From Chryseobacterium arthrosphaerae (lineage in GTDB: Bacteria; Bacteroidota; Bacteroidia; Flavobacteriales; Weeksellaceae), in the NCBI RefSeq assembly GCF_001684965.1, contig NZ_MAYG01000001.1:2046001-2110000 (forward strand): a DNA stretch of 64,000 nucleotides, in the 5' to 3' direction. Both the position numbers and the translations under genes were made by a program. The notes beneath the pieces are model-generated. The model did no database searches. It worked only from the letters and a program-made list of their open reading frames with translations, and was not told the DNA's origin. This document shows, piece after piece, positions 16,545-26,230 of this stretch. How positions within the stretch are numbered: the first letter of the stretch is position 1; every line of letters begins with the position of its first letter.

Positions 16545-19387
16545 TATTTTTTGATTTTTGATAAGTTTGATTGTCCTAATATGATTTTTCCGTCCAAAGT
16601 GTCATTATCATTCGCATCACAATCCAGAAGTCTTCCCGGCCTGTAAATATTATTTAAATGGGCAAGAGCGGCCAGTAAATCTGTAATGCTGTTTCCCAGG
16701 TTGACAATATTGTTTCTTGATTTGTCTGAAAGGTACTTTTTAAAGGCCACTTCAAATTCTGACAAGTCGTTTTGAGCGGTTTGCTGCTCACTCAAACGAT
16801 CTCCTACCCAGCAGATTTTTGCTAAAATATGAGCAGGAATCTCCTGTCTGATCACTGTTTCTGCATAACGTCTGAAATCAGGATCCTGGAAACGGTAGGC
16901 AAACCCCGGAAGAACAACGCTTACCCTGTAGGAATAAGGGTCAAAAACATCTGTTTCACAACCTTCACAAGAATCCATAAAGGCTTCCGAATATTTAACC
17001 GGATCTGTTGTTGGGATTTCTTTTTCTTCAAGGTCATACATGATTCTGAAAGAACCTTCTATAGACATGCAACCAATCCCGCCCATCAGTTTATAATCTT
17101 TAACTGTTGGCTTCAGTAATAAATGCTCAACAAGGAAAATACCTTCTTCCGTAAATTCATATTTGAAATACTTCACTGTTTTTTCAATGCCAACTTTCAA
17201 ATCCTGCAGTGTTGGATAGGGGTTGGTCTTTTTGTGAACAGCAATGACATTTTGCTGAGCGGTATCATCTATAATTTCAAAATAATAGTTACCTCCCTGT
17301 GAAACTTTGATTTTTATATTTCCAATTAAGCAGAAATCCTTTTCACAATCTTTTAATTTATTCAGTATATCTTCAGGTTTTTCCTTATCCAGTTTGTCCA
17401 ATGCTTTTTCAAGATCTTCCTGATCAATCTGAATGGTCTGATACATCGCATCATTCAGGTTTTTGGTTGCAATATGCTCAGTGGTATAGGTATTTACAGA
17501 TGACAAGACAATACTGCCATCCTTATCTTTAATCTTCCAGGTAAAACTTTTTTTACCGTTTTCTACTGCTTCAATGATGGATACCGGTGACTGGGATAAG
17601 TTTCTCTGGGTATAATTTTTAATTCCCAGCAGGCGGGCAATTCTTTTCTGCACACCGGAAATATTACCGGTATTCCAGATATCCGACTCTCCAATTAAGG
17701 TATAATTGTACCCTAAACCTCTGTCTTTGCTTAATGAGGTATATTCTTTCAGGAAATTCTCTTTATTGCTTAATACAATTTCGTCGGTAGATTTTCCGTA
17801 CAATGATTTCATCACGAAAGTATAATCACTGAATGTTTCTGCAAAACGGGAAATCAAATGATCTAAAACTTCATTTCTACGTTCCACACTGTTATCCAAC
17901 TCTTTATACAATGAATCTGTAAGCTTATCATCATCTTCTGTATCGTATCTGGAAACCAACTGGTCAAAACCTTTAATATTTTTAAGCGCCTGGGTAAAGA
18001 AGGTTCTTTTCAGGCCACCATTGATGCTCAATACTTCTTTTACTTTTTCAAGATGTTTGAAGTAGCCGGCAAGGATCTGATCAAAGAACAGCAAATATCC
18101 CTGTAACTGCTTCGCCAGCGCGTCTCTCTCTGGAGACTGATTTCCTATAATTCCTGAGATTCCCACTCCGTAGGTATCCGGAAATTCATTTAAAATAGTA
18201 GCATAGTTTCCGATATCGTGTGAAGTTCCCTTTGGTAAAGGCAGTTCTTTATTCTTTCTTGCATCATCTCTAAGCAGTTCTTCTTCTCTTTTAAGCGTTG
18301 CAAGGTACTCCTGAACTTTTTTGTCATTGATATTAAGGGGAAGGGAACCTTTGCTGTAGCTGAATGAGCTAAGCTCGCACAATTCCGGCTTTCTGCCTTT
18401 CTCAATGCACAACAGCCAATCATTGGTTTGCTTAACGACATTATCACAGCCTGCAATAGAAATTTCATGAATTTCTTTCACACCGTCAATTTTCATGATC
18501 TCACTGATGATATCGGAAAGGCGGACTTCTCTTCTTAGCTGGCTGGCTTTAAGCTCTTCAGTATCGATAAAGCCGTTGTCCAGAAGGGGTCCTTCAAAGA
18601 TCTGATCTGTAGTCAGCCCTTTATCCAGCATCTGTTTCAGTGAATAAAAATGAACTTCCGGAGACAGGTAATTATTAACGGTTTTTAATACTTTGGCATG
18701 TACAAGTTCTTCATCAGCTTTGTTCACAAGACCGATGCGGGCACATACAGCCACTTTCTGGGTTTCTACCTGTCTGATCTCAGCCAGATCTTCACAAAGG
18801 CTTCTATTGGCGTGGTAGCGGTCCAAAATTTGAATATTGACATTAGATTTTTCGCAACCGCTGCCTTCAGCATCAATATCTTCGGCATAGTCTACATACA
18901 GATCATATAATCCTTTTACATTAAAGCTTTCTGTTTTGTCACCAACAGGTTTGAAGTCTAATTTTCCGGTTTTACAATCAACATATAATTTTTCGGTTTT
19001 AGGTACCAGCCAGCAATTACGGATGGGTCTTGAATGATTCCCCGGCATACTGATATCTATAAACAACTTTCTATAGTCCAGCTCGTTTAAAGGTCTTGAC
19101 GGTAAAATCTCTGCAGCCTTCAGAAACTGTGTATGAATATCGTTTTCCGAATCTTCGGACGCTAAGATATCTTCCATATTCAGGTTCATTCTCATCCCAA
19201 GATCTGTGATGGCGTAGCTTAGGACTTCCAGGGTAGTGATACCAGGGTCATGAGAGTTGTAATCGGTCCAGAGTTTTCCTCCTAACTTTTCGATGTATTC
19301 AATACCTGTTCTGCGTAGAAAATGAAAATCTGTCTGATCTCCTGTTTCTATATTTTTTGATATACTAATATGTTTATTTTCTGACAT
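16544..19387 (-). CDS. eCIS baseplate wedge protein, Afp12-like
   Basis: 947 residues, soluble. The N-terminus (about residues 25-65) has WTDYNSHDPGITTLEVLSYA, the hallmark seen near the start of eCIS/phage wedge proteins, where it packs against the gp25-like subunit. Later regions include a coiled segment, YLLFFDQILAGYFKHLEKV (about 430-450), and a C-terminal YSYRVSVVLPGFAYRFQDP (about 825-845) common to this group. It directly follows the baseplate J-like gene, exactly as afp12 follows afp11 in Serratia antifeeding prophage. It should form the wedge ring linking hub, sheath and fibres. Assigned from order, size and the N-terminal motif. Confidence 0.75.
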   Translation of the reverse strand: MSENKHISISKNIETGDQTDFHFLRRTGIEYIEKLGGKLWTDYNSHDPGITTLEVLSYAITDLGMRMNLNMEDILASEDSENDIHTQFLKAAEILPSRPLNELDYRKLFIDISMPGNHSRPIRNCWLVPKTEKLYVDCKTGKLDFKPVGDKTESFNVKGLYDLYVDYAEDIDAEGSGCEKSNVNIQILDRYHANRSLCEDLAEIRQVETQKVAVCARIGLVNKADEELVHAKVLKTVNNYLSPEVHFYSLKQMLDKGLTTDQIFEGPLLDNGFIDTEELKASQLRREVRLSDIISEIMKIDGVKEIHEISIAGCDNVVKQTNDWLLCIEKGRKPELCELSSFSYSKGSLPLNINDKKVQEYLATLKREEELLRDDARKNKELPLPKGTSHDIGNYATILNEFPDTYGVGISGIIGNQSPERDALAKQLQGYLLFFDQILAGYFKHLEKVKEVLSINGGLKRTFFTQALKNIKGFDQLVSRYDTEDDDKLTDSLYKELDNSVERRNEVLDHLISRFAETFSDYTFVMKSLYGKSTDEIVLSNKENFLKEYTSLSKDRGLGYNYTLIGESDIWNTGNISGVQKRIARLLGIKNYTQRNLSQSPVSIIEAVENGKKSFTWKIKDKDGSIVLSSVNTYTTEHIATKNLNDAMYQTIQIDQEDLEKALDKLDKEKPEDILNKLKDCEKDFCLIGNIKIKVSQGGNYYFEIIDDTAQQNVIAVHKKTNPYPTLQDLKVGIEKTVKYFKYEFTEEGIFLVEHLLLKPTVKDYKLMGGIGCMSIEGSFRIMYDLEEKEIPTTDPVKYSEAFMDSCEGCETDVFDPYSYRVSVVLPGFAYRFQDPDFRRYAETVIRQEIPAHILAKICWVGDRLSEQQTAQNDLSEFEVAFKKYLSDKSRNNIVNLGNSITDLLAALAHLNNIYRPGRLLDCDANDNDTLDGKIILGQSNLSKIKK

Positions 19388-19411
19388 GATTATGTTTTCT
19401 TCTATTTATTA

Positions 19412-22400
19412 TTAAATACATACCTGATCCGTAACGGTGACTTTATGCTGCTTGGCAGATACCAGAATTGATTTCGGATCCACTTCGATCAATGTTTTTT
19501 TCTGTATAATATTATTCACCAGTATTTTGATCTCATCCACGTAATCTACATAGTACAGCTGCTCCAGATAATTCACCAGATGATTTACATTCAGCTCTAC
19601 GTTGAAGTCAATATCTTTAGAATCTGTAAATGCCCACGGTGATATATATTTTTTAATATCTTCATCTAATTGCTGAGTATAGAATGTTTCGTCATACTGC
19701 TCAAAGAATTTAACTTTTGTTTCCACCTGGGCTTCCTTATAGTTAGGATTCACTACCTGAGCTTTCACATGCATGGTATTCAATTCATTCACATAATTCT
19801 GAATTTTATTCAGGCTGGCTCTGCTCACTCTGGGCTGATAGATATCAAAAGCATTTTTATTTTTAATATTCGGTACCACCATCAGGGTCACATGGCCGGG
19901 AGCCATATAGGATTTTTCAGAGGTATGATTCAGACATTTTACCTTGAAGACTTCCGGGAACTCCTGTAATACCAGCTGCTCGTAATCCCATTGGGTAATG
20001 GCCCTGTGCTTATGTCTTAATCTCTCACTCACCCGTCTGTAAAACTCCAGATCTGCTTCTTTATATTTACCGTCGAAAGAATTATACGGCTGGCTGACCG
20101 ATTTTACCTGAGGGACTCTTGTGATAAGTTTAGCAATGGTTTTTGCTTCCAGTCCGTTATTCAGATGAGACAGGTCATTGTCCTGATTCTGGAATGTCGC
20201 TAAAACAGCCTGGGTATAGATTCCCTGAATTTTACATACCGCATCATAGCTTCTTTTTGACTTTGCCCTGATCCACACCAATCCGTCTGTAAACCTTGTG
20301 TGGCTGTTATTAATATCTCCCGGAATTTTGAACTTTACAATTCCTGATTCCAGAAATTTCCTGGTTTCATTCTGCAGCATATCATCTGAAAGATCAACCC
20401 ATTTGTTTCCTGACAGGATATGCCATTCTATAAATTCTTTTTCTTCAAAGGTGTCCACCAAAGGGTTTTCGCTTCCTTCCAGCATCTGGATCAGCAGAGA
20501 AACCGTAGTTTTCGGCAGGGCTTCCAGACCGATGTATAATTCACCTCCGTTCTGGTGTACAGGTACAATACTTCCGGTTTCAGTTTCTTTTTCGTATTGT
20601 CCGAATACGTCTTCATGATACAGCTGTACGCCTTTTGTTTTTGAGGCTTCCCCGGCAGAATCTTTGCTTAAGTAGGAGTATACACTTTCTGTTGCGCTGT
20701 AATTAAGCTCTATATCTTCAGCAAAAGGAATGTAAGGTTCGTTGGGAATCAGTTTTTTCCTGGTCGGATCACTTGATAATGCCAGGGTATACAGTTTCGG
20801 ATATACATCCTGTAATGATGACTGTTTCAGCGTTACCCTGATCGCACCGGCTGTTCCCGGTTCATTTGCTCCGCTGTTTACAGAAAACAGGGTTTTATAA
20901 GCGCCGTCTACCTTTTTAAAGACATCGATATCCTGAGCTTTGGTGTACCATATTTCTTTTTCCAGGAGTGCGGTATCTGCTTTAAAGTAATGATCATCAT
21001 TTACAATGGATGGTCTTTCAGCTGCTTCAAATTCTTTTAAACTGATATTCTGATTGGGGCTGATGACGTATCCATCGTATAATTCTTTTATAGAATCGGG
21101 AGCGTTTTTCCAATTGATTGTAATGTCTGCTTTCTTCCATTTTTTGGAAAACATTTCAGGGCATCTGATATAAAAGTTAGATCCTGTAACAGGCTGTGCA
21201 GTGAACGGATAATAAGGTTTTTCCGAATTCAAGGCACCATTATCGTTTTCTATCTGAACAGATTTCACTCCTTTTACGTCAACCGATATTTCGATGTTTT
21301 TCAATGATTTTTCGGAAAGCGCTTCATACATCTCATAGTACTTTTCTCCTTCTATCATCAGCCTTACCACAGGAAGATCTGTCTGGAACGCTTCCGCATG
21401 CACTTCTTTATTGTATTTTACAACAGCAGGCTGGTGTTTAAATAAGGTGAAGGAAAGTTCCAGTTGGCTTTCTGTCCTGTCAATACATTTCAACGCAATT
21501 CCTGACAGCCATTCTTTTTCTCCGCTGCAAAGCACTTTGATATTATTTTCAATATCTTCTTTTGAAAGGTTTTGCAGCTTCTGTGTTGCATTTTTATTAA
21601 AAGTAATTTTAAGCGTGACTGTTCTTTCCCCTTCTTTCAAATCAAATAATGATGACGCCACGGAAAACCCAAGCCTGGCTTTTGGAAGTTTTTTATAAAT
21701 AGATCTATCTGAATCAGTTTCAGCAGAGTTATATCCAAACGGCCACCAGTAGTTGCTGCCTTCAGGTAATTTTTCTCCCAGACCGTCTGCAGAATTGGCA
21801 ACCCCGGCCATTCTGAGTTCCCCTTTTTCTACATCGTTCAGGAAACTTTTGATCTCAACTACTTTTGCCTGGTTGGCAATGAGCTCTTCTCCTGTTTTGT
21901 AAATCCGTTTTTTTCCCTTTACGTCTTTACCGCCATCCAGCAATGTTCCGCCCGGAATTTTTTCCTGAATTGCTTTTTTGGCCAGTTCAAAGATCACATA
22001 GACTTTATCTGCTCTGGCATCATTTTTCTCAATCTGAAGAATTTCATTATAATAAAAATCCAAATGCCTTTTCGTCAGATTATTGAAGGCTTTTTTTGAG
22101 AAATCCAACAGTTTCAAAAAGCAAACAAATAATGTGAGATGAGGGGTCAGATTGCTATCCTGTTCAAACCCGGACATAAGATCTGTAACCTGTTTTTTCA
22201 TACTTTTATACTCAAGGCTTTCTCTACGTGGGACAACATCGGCATCATCCCCCAGGAAGAAGTTTCCCCAGTCTCCTTTCGGTTTTGTATTATCACTTTT
22301 GTCAAAGTAGTTTACACGCTGAGCAAAATTATTTGCGAATAATAGCCAGTCAAACAAATCGAAATCGTGTAATTCAAGATTGCCAGGATCTAGTTCTGCT

Positions 22401-22462
22401 AAAAAGCGCTGCATTTGTGATTTTCCTTCACGATAATGTGAAAATGTATCTGTTTTTTTCAT
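19412..22462 (-). CDS. eCIS baseplate J-like wedge protein, Afp11-like
   Basis: 1016 residues. The C-terminal third has the baseplate J/gp47 pattern: LITRVPQVKSVSQPYNSFDGKYKEADLEFYRRVSERLRHKHRAITQWDYEQLVLQEFPEV (cut here as separate strands at about 790-850), then HVTLMVVPNI and a C-terminal half with VNHLVNYLEQLYYVDYVDEI. In phages and eCIS this protein builds the inner baseplate ring with the gp25-like subunit and triggers sheath contraction. It lies between gp25-like and Afp12-like genes, which matches the conserved eCIS order. The N-terminal 500 residues are less conserved and may carry species-specific decoration. Confidence 0.85.
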   Translation of the reverse strand: MKKTDTFSHYREGKSQMQRFLAELDPGNLELHDFDLFDWLLFANNFAQRVNYFDKSDNTKPKGDWGNFFLGDDADVVPRRESLEYKSMKKQVTDLMSGFEQDSNLTPHLTLFVCFLKLLDFSKKAFNNLTKRHLDFYYNEILQIEKNDARADKVYVIFELAKKAIQEKIPGGTLLDGGKDVKGKKRIYKTGEELIANQAKVVEIKSFLNDVEKGELRMAGVANSADGLGEKLPEGSNYWWPFGYNSAETDSDRSIYKKLPKARLGFSVASSLFDLKEGERTVTLKITFNKNATQKLQNLSKEDIENNIKVLCSGEKEWLSGIALKCIDRTESQLELSFTLFKHQPAVVKYNKEVHAEAFQTDLPVVRLMIEGEKYYEMYEALSEKSLKNIEISVDVKGVKSVQIENDNGALNSEKPYYPFTAQPVTGSNFYIRCPEMFSKKWKKADITINWKNAPDSIKELYDGYVISPNQNISLKEFEAAERPSIVNDDHYFKADTALLEKEIWYTKAQDIDVFKKVDGAYKTLFSVNSGANEPGTAGAIRVTLKQSSLQDVYPKLYTLALSSDPTRKKLIPNEPYIPFAEDIELNYSATESVYSYLSKDSAGEASKTKGVQLYHEDVFGQYEKETETGSIVPVHQNGGELYIGLEALPKTTVSLLIQMLEGSENPLVDTFEEKEFIEWHILSGNKWVDLSDDMLQNETRKFLESGIVKFKIPGDINNSHTRFTDGLVWIRAKSKRSYDAVCKIQGIYTQAVLATFQNQDNDLSHLNNGLEAKTIAKLITRVPQVKSVSQPYNSFDGKYKEADLEFYRRVSERLRHKHRAITQWDYEQLVLQEFPEVFKVKCLNHTSEKSYMAPGHVTLMVVPNIKNKNAFDIYQPRVSRASLNKIQNYVNELNTMHVKAQVVNPNYKEAQVETKVKFFEQYDETFYTQQLDEDIKKYISPWAFTDSKDIDFNVELNVNHLVNYLEQLYYVDYVDEIKILVNNIIQKKTLIEVDPKSILVSAKQHKVTVTDQVCI

Positions 22463-22551
22463 TTGTTTATATTTATCTTTCTATGGTCAGATGCAATACT
22501 TAGTGTAGTGTTTGGTAGTATTCAAAATGGCTACAGACATCCCGTAATTCA

Positions 22552-22962
22552 TTATATTTCGGTAGCTTCTCCTTTGTAGAAAGGAAAAACAATATTGCTT
22601 CTTGTATTAGTATTTCTTACTTCGTAGTCAACTTGGATCAGAACTTCGCCTTCAAGCTCATCCTGGGTATCAATTTCAATACTTAAAATGTTTATTCTGG
22701 GTTCGTGATATAAAATGGCACGTTCCACGATTCCCTTCATTTGAGTAGTTAACGTTAAGTCCAGAGGTTTAAAGAGCATTTCCTGCAGGTCACATCCATA
22801 GTTCGGGAACATGACACGTTCGCCGGGGCGTGTTGACAACAAAATTTTAAGACTGTTATTGATGTCTTCCACATCTGTGGTCATTGCCAGCTTTCCTTCA
22901 GTCTTGTTAAACTCAGGCGGAAAACTCCAGCCTGTTCCTAAAAAATCTGTATTTATTTTCAT
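22552..22962 (-). CDS. gp25-like baseplate wedge protein, Afp9-like
   Basis: 136 residues, the usual length for the GPW/gp25 family. Characteristic features are the N-terminal FLGTGWSFPPEF, the central DINNSLKILLSTRPGERVMFPNYG motif (about residues 33-56) with its conserved R-x-G-E-R core, and the downstream PRINI strand. gp25 proteins bridge the baseplate hub to the first sheath ring and carry a sheath-initiator strand. It precedes the baseplate J-like gene and follows PAAR, with 89- and 150-base gaps. Confidence 0.92.
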   Translation of the reverse strand: MKINTDFLGTGWSFPPEFNKTEGKLAMTTDVEDINNSLKILLSTRPGERVMFPNYGCDLQEMLFKPLDLTLTTQMKGIVERAILYHEPRINILSIEIDTQDELEGEVLIQVDYEVRNTNTRSNIVFPFYKGEATEI

Positions 22963-23112
22963 ACGTTATTTGTTATATTTAATGTTAAACATCCTGCATC
23001 TGTAACATAGAGTTCCAGTTATTCTAACCGTTTTGTTATTGATGTTTTACGTTTTTATTTCCGGGAGGTACGATCCGGATAAGGTCAAAATAAGATCAAC
23101 CTTCCTTCGCAG

Positions 23113-23403
23113 TTATCCACCGATTAAAACAGTAGCTTCGCCTGCGGAGATGACGCCTCCGTGAGCGGTAGAGTCTCCCATTCTTGCGGCTGGTTTCCCT
23201 CCTATCAAAACACTCGAGGATCCAGATGCGATGGTGTCTAACGGGCCTGTACATACTGCCTTGTCTCCTACTCTTGCTGCAGGTTTACCTCCGATCAGTA
23301 CAGTAGGTTCTCCTGCCGGGATAACCGGTCCTCCTACATGGGGAACATTCCCTGTTACCATAGGACAGGTATGCATGTCTGTAATTCTTGCTGCCGGCTT
23401 CAT
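23113..23403 (-). CDS. PAAR-repeat spike tip protein
   Basis: 96 residues made almost wholly of PAAR repeats: PAARITDMHTCP, then two GGKPAAR[VM]GD units and three [TS]VLIGG strands. PAAR proteins fold into a cone capped by a metal bound through His/Cys (here H12, C14 and a later Cys/His are candidates) and sharpen the VgrG-like spike. There is no C-terminal extension, so this tip carries no fused effector. It starts two bases after the spike gene stop, as expected for a spike-tip pair. Confidence 0.93.
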   Translation of the reverse strand: MKPAARITDMHTCPMVTGNVPHVGGPVIPAGEPTVLIGGKPAARVGDKAVCTGPLDTIASGSSSVLIGGKPAARMGDSTAHGGVISAGEATVLIGG

Positions 23404-23405
23404 GA

Positions 23406-25151
23406 TTAATTAATTTTAACTTGAGATCCTTTTACGACTGTTACCGCTCCTGATTTAAGTTCGGTTCCTGAGCTTCCTTCTGCCTTTAACTGGGCACTGG
23501 CTTTTATATTGATATTGGTTCCTTCCATTTTGATGTCGCCTTTTGCTTTCATCTTAATGTCTTTTCCACTTTCTATACTGATACCGTCCTTATTAAGGAT
23601 GAGAATATTAGAATGTTCGTCTTCTATTTTAATAATATCCGCATCTTCGTCCAAAATCACTTTTTTACCTTTTGGTGTTTCAAGGGTGTACGAAATTTTG
23701 TCATCATTAAAGATCATTTTCATTTCGCTACGGGTTACAAATCCTTTTTCGTGATTGTCATCAGAAGCTGTGATAGGAGCCGGTTTTGTACTGCTGTTCA
23801 GCATTCCCAGCACAACAGCATCGTTGGGATCGTCATTGATGAATCCGATAATCACCTCATCACCGATTTCCGGTCTGAAAAATGATCCCCTGTTTTCTCC
23901 GGCGTCAAGGGTGGCAATTCTTGCCCAGATTCCCTCTTCTTCATTATTAATGATGGGTATCTTTACCAGGATCCTGTCTTCACCATCCGGATCAGATTCC
24001 AATTGTGATACAATCCCCACATGTAATCCGCTGATGGCCGGAATAATTCCTGAACCGGGCATTTCGCTTATATCATAAGTTTCTGAGAACCATGTTGGAG
24101 AAAGCCCGAACTGCGCGTCTACCAGCCAGTTTCCTTCGGCAATTTCATGACGGATACCTGTTACGTATATTTTCCCGTTAAACCGGTCTCCCACTCCCTG
24201 CAGCGTTAAAGAAACTCCCGGTTTTACAGAAGGAATTCCCTGGAATTTTACTCTTCCTCTTGTTTTGGCCAGCTGCTGGAAGGTTGCTTTAGCATCGCTC
24301 CATTCCTGAAGCTCATCCTGGGTAAGGTTTCCGCCATGTTTCAGCTGAAGATCTTCAATTCCGAAAACATCGGCGAGGTCTCCGGATGAAAGATTTCCGT
24401 TGAGACTGATGCCCGGATCCTGAGCTTCCACTTCCGTCAGTTCCTGATCGGTATAATTCCATGTTTTGGCTGTAATTTTACTGAACTGGTCCCTGGCGTC
24501 GATTTCACCGTCAAATTCATGCACAGATGATCCGTAAACCACCGTTTCTACGGCTTCACCACTGAAATCAGGTTTAGCCACCCTGATGGTTCCATCGTCT
24601 ACAAAGCAGAGTTTTCCGTTTGCCTGTGCCCTGGTCAGCATAAAGTCCCAATCGGAAGCCTGATACTGTACCAATTCCTTATGTGAGCCTGTAGTAGCCT
24701 CAACATCGGCCGTTGCACCGCTATTCCCGATGAGTTCTTCAATAATATCGCTGTCTTTACTGTCGTAGAAATATTTGCTTTTTCTACCTAAAGTCATTTT
24801 TACAGCTTTATCTCTGCATTCGATGATCAGGTAAGAAGAGCCACTTCTCACTTTTATATTGTGTTTTACAACAACTCCTTTAAAAATGGTTTCTTCTTCA
24901 GAATGGTATCCTGCTGTAATTTCAATTTCTTTTCCGGGAATTAGCAGCTGTTCATTACTTAGCTTAAAATCCTGCTCCGGAACACTTCCGTCTAAAATTA
25001 CAATACGGGCATAAGAAATTCTGTTGACTTCTTTTTCTACAACAATGCTTTTTACCCCGTACTTTCCGGGTAACTCTTTTCCTCCGGACATCACTTTAAA
25101 AGTTACTAAGTCCGGATTTTTTGCTGTTTGTATATATCCGCTATTATTCAT
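23406..25151 (-). CDS. VgrG-like central spike protein, Afp8-like
   Basis: 581 residues, short relative to many VgrGs. The N-terminal part (about 1-370) is the gp27-like hub; an OB-fold gp5-like domain follows (about 375-470: GIVSQLESDPDGEDRILVKIP, WARIATLDAGENRGSFFRPEIGDEV). The C-terminus (about 500-581) is a triple beta-helix strand series (IKIEDEHSNILILNKDG, repeated KxxGDIKMEG-type turns) ending at VKIN, with no effector extension. It forms the trimeric spike inside the baseplate that pierces the target membrane and carries the PAAR tip. One base separates it from the LysM adaptor gene. Confidence 0.93.
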   Translation of the reverse strand: MNNSGYIQTAKNPDLVTFKVMSGGKELPGKYGVKSIVVEKEVNRISYARIVILDGSVPEQDFKLSNEQLLIPGKEIEITAGYHSEEETIFKGVVVKHNIKVRSGSSYLIIECRDKAVKMTLGRKSKYFYDSKDSDIIEELIGNSGATADVEATTGSHKELVQYQASDWDFMLTRAQANGKLCFVDDGTIRVAKPDFSGEAVETVVYGSSVHEFDGEIDARDQFSKITAKTWNYTDQELTEVEAQDPGISLNGNLSSGDLADVFGIEDLQLKHGGNLTQDELQEWSDAKATFQQLAKTRGRVKFQGIPSVKPGVSLTLQGVGDRFNGKIYVTGIRHEIAEGNWLVDAQFGLSPTWFSETYDISEMPGSGIIPAISGLHVGIVSQLESDPDGEDRILVKIPIINNEEEGIWARIATLDAGENRGSFFRPEIGDEVIIGFINDDPNDAVVLGMLNSSTKPAPITASDDNHEKGFVTRSEMKMIFNDDKISYTLETPKGKKVILDEDADIIKIEDEHSNILILNKDGISIESGKDIKMKAKGDIKMEGTNINIKASAQLKAEGSSGTELKSGAVTVVKGSQVKIN

Positions 25152-25152
25152 T

Positions 25153-25869
25153 TTATGAAACTTTTTCTATTGGCGGAAAGAATAACTCCTGTCCTGGAAT
25201 TAATTGTCTGAAATTGACAAGACCATTTGCCTTTGCAACTTCCAAATAGTATTTAGAATCTCCGTAAATTCTTTCAGTCATTAATGGCAGTGTATCTCCA
25301 TCTTGTACTGTTCTTTTGTGAGTAAGGTCCGGGGAACTTTTTTTTGCCATTCTTGCGGCAAGATCTTTACTAATCGATTCTAAGAAAGTCGCTTTACCTA
25401 TAGCTCTTAAAGGACTTCCGTCTTTATTGAAAAGTTTATAATCAATGGTTAGTTCAGTAAGTGATCCTTCAAATTTAAATTTCCCCCAAGTAACAATAAC
25501 GTTGTACGGCTTATGAATGGTTCCATTAAAATCTCCTGTTGCATTATAAAAATCATTTAATTGCTTTTCTACAGCAGTTTTACTGAAAGGTTTTTTACCT
25601 TTTATCTTATTTATAAGCTTGTTACCTGAATTCGGTTCTGTTACTCCCGTACCATCAAATAAAAATTCCAATTGTAAGATCTGAGGAGATTTTTTGATAA
25701 ATTGTGAATTGGTTGCATTGGCACCTTCCTGGCTTTCGGTATTATACTCAACTTTATGCGTTAAAGAAAACCCTGTTGGATTAATAAGGGCTGTAAAAAC
25801 AACACTCTCTTTTTCACCATAGCTGTTATCCTTATAAGTTTGTATTGTAACTTTTCCTGTTCCTCCCAT
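25153..25869 (-). CDS. LysM-containing tube-baseplate adaptor, Afp7-like
   Basis: 238 residues. The first 180 form a beta-rich domain of the CIS tube-adaptor family (INPTGFSLTHKVEYN, then the ILQLEFLFDGTG strand and NVIVTWGKFKFEG), and the last 50 are a LysM-like domain with TVQDGDTLPLMTERIYGD and PGQELFFPP. In Afp/PVC and phage T4 gp53-like proteins this subunit sits around the spike-tube junction; the LysM part packs in the baseplate and need not bind peptidoglycan. Its start overlaps the stop of the DUF5908-like gene by one base. Confidence 0.9.
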   Translation of the reverse strand: MGGTGKVTIQTYKDNSYGEKESVVFTALINPTGFSLTHKVEYNTESQEGANATNSQFIKKSPQILQLEFLFDGTGVTEPNSGNKLINKIKGKKPFSKTAVEKQLNDFYNATGDFNGTIHKPYNVIVTWGKFKFEGSLTELTIDYKLFNKDGSPLRAIGKATFLESISKDLAARMAKKSSPDLTHKRTVQDGDTLPLMTERIYGDSKYYLEVAKANGLVNFRQLIPGQELFFPPIEKVS

Positions 25870-26030
25870 TATCTTTCTTTTTTACGTTGTTCTATATTTA
25901 CTATCTGCTCTACACTTTCACTTACTGCCCGCATGAGCTTTGCTTCGTCTACCGATGTTGCATTGGTCGTTGCTGTTGCTTTTTCGTCCACATTTATTTT
26001 AATGTGAAGCTCTTTTATTTCTATTGGCAT
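25869..26030 (-). CDS. Small DUF5908-like eCIS protein, Afp6 position
   Basis: A 53-residue frame: MPIEIKELHIKINVDEK, a Thr/Ala-rich middle, then an amphipathic helix ending in EQRKKER. The opening MPIEI-x-E-L-x-I plus a short charged C-terminal helix matches the DUF5908 family found between tube and LysM genes in eCIS loci (Afp6 place). Stop and the next ATG share one base (TAATG), which strongly supports coding. Family role is not established; a small baseplate or tube-initiation subunit is likely. An open frame on the opposite strand across this region is a shadow. Confidence 0.8.
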   Translation of the reverse strand: MPIEIKELHIKINVDEKATATTNATSVDEAKLMRAVSESVEQIVNIEQRKKER

Positions 26031-26230
26031 TTCGTGTGTTTTTTAATTGATTTTCAATATTTAAAATTTTAAAAATCAATGATTTAACATATTATTTTAA
26101 AAAAATCCAAGCACATAAAGAGTCTGTTCAGCCTTGTGATAGACTAATCTGTTGTTCTTATGAAAAATTATTCTGCTAAAAGTTATCTTTAGACTAAAAC
26201 ACTCTCAAGTGCTTAGATTTGATTGAGAAA
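26031..26230 (-). other. 200-base untranslated gap inside the eCIS operon
   Basis: No gene. It contains an imperfect 10-bp inverted repeat (26104-26114 with 26209-26219) enclosing a smaller AGTCT/AGACT pair (26121-26125 with 26141-26145). On the mRNA this can fold into one long stem enclosing a hairpin, between the abundant tube/sheath cistrons and the low-copy baseplate cistrons. An attenuator or RNA processing site would suit the stoichiometry. Confidence 0.45.

Noticed and set aside
25887..26072. Plus-strand frame over the DUF5908-like gene
   Set aside because: Antisense to the small minus-strand gene with better coding evidence (coupled TAATG and family-like start).
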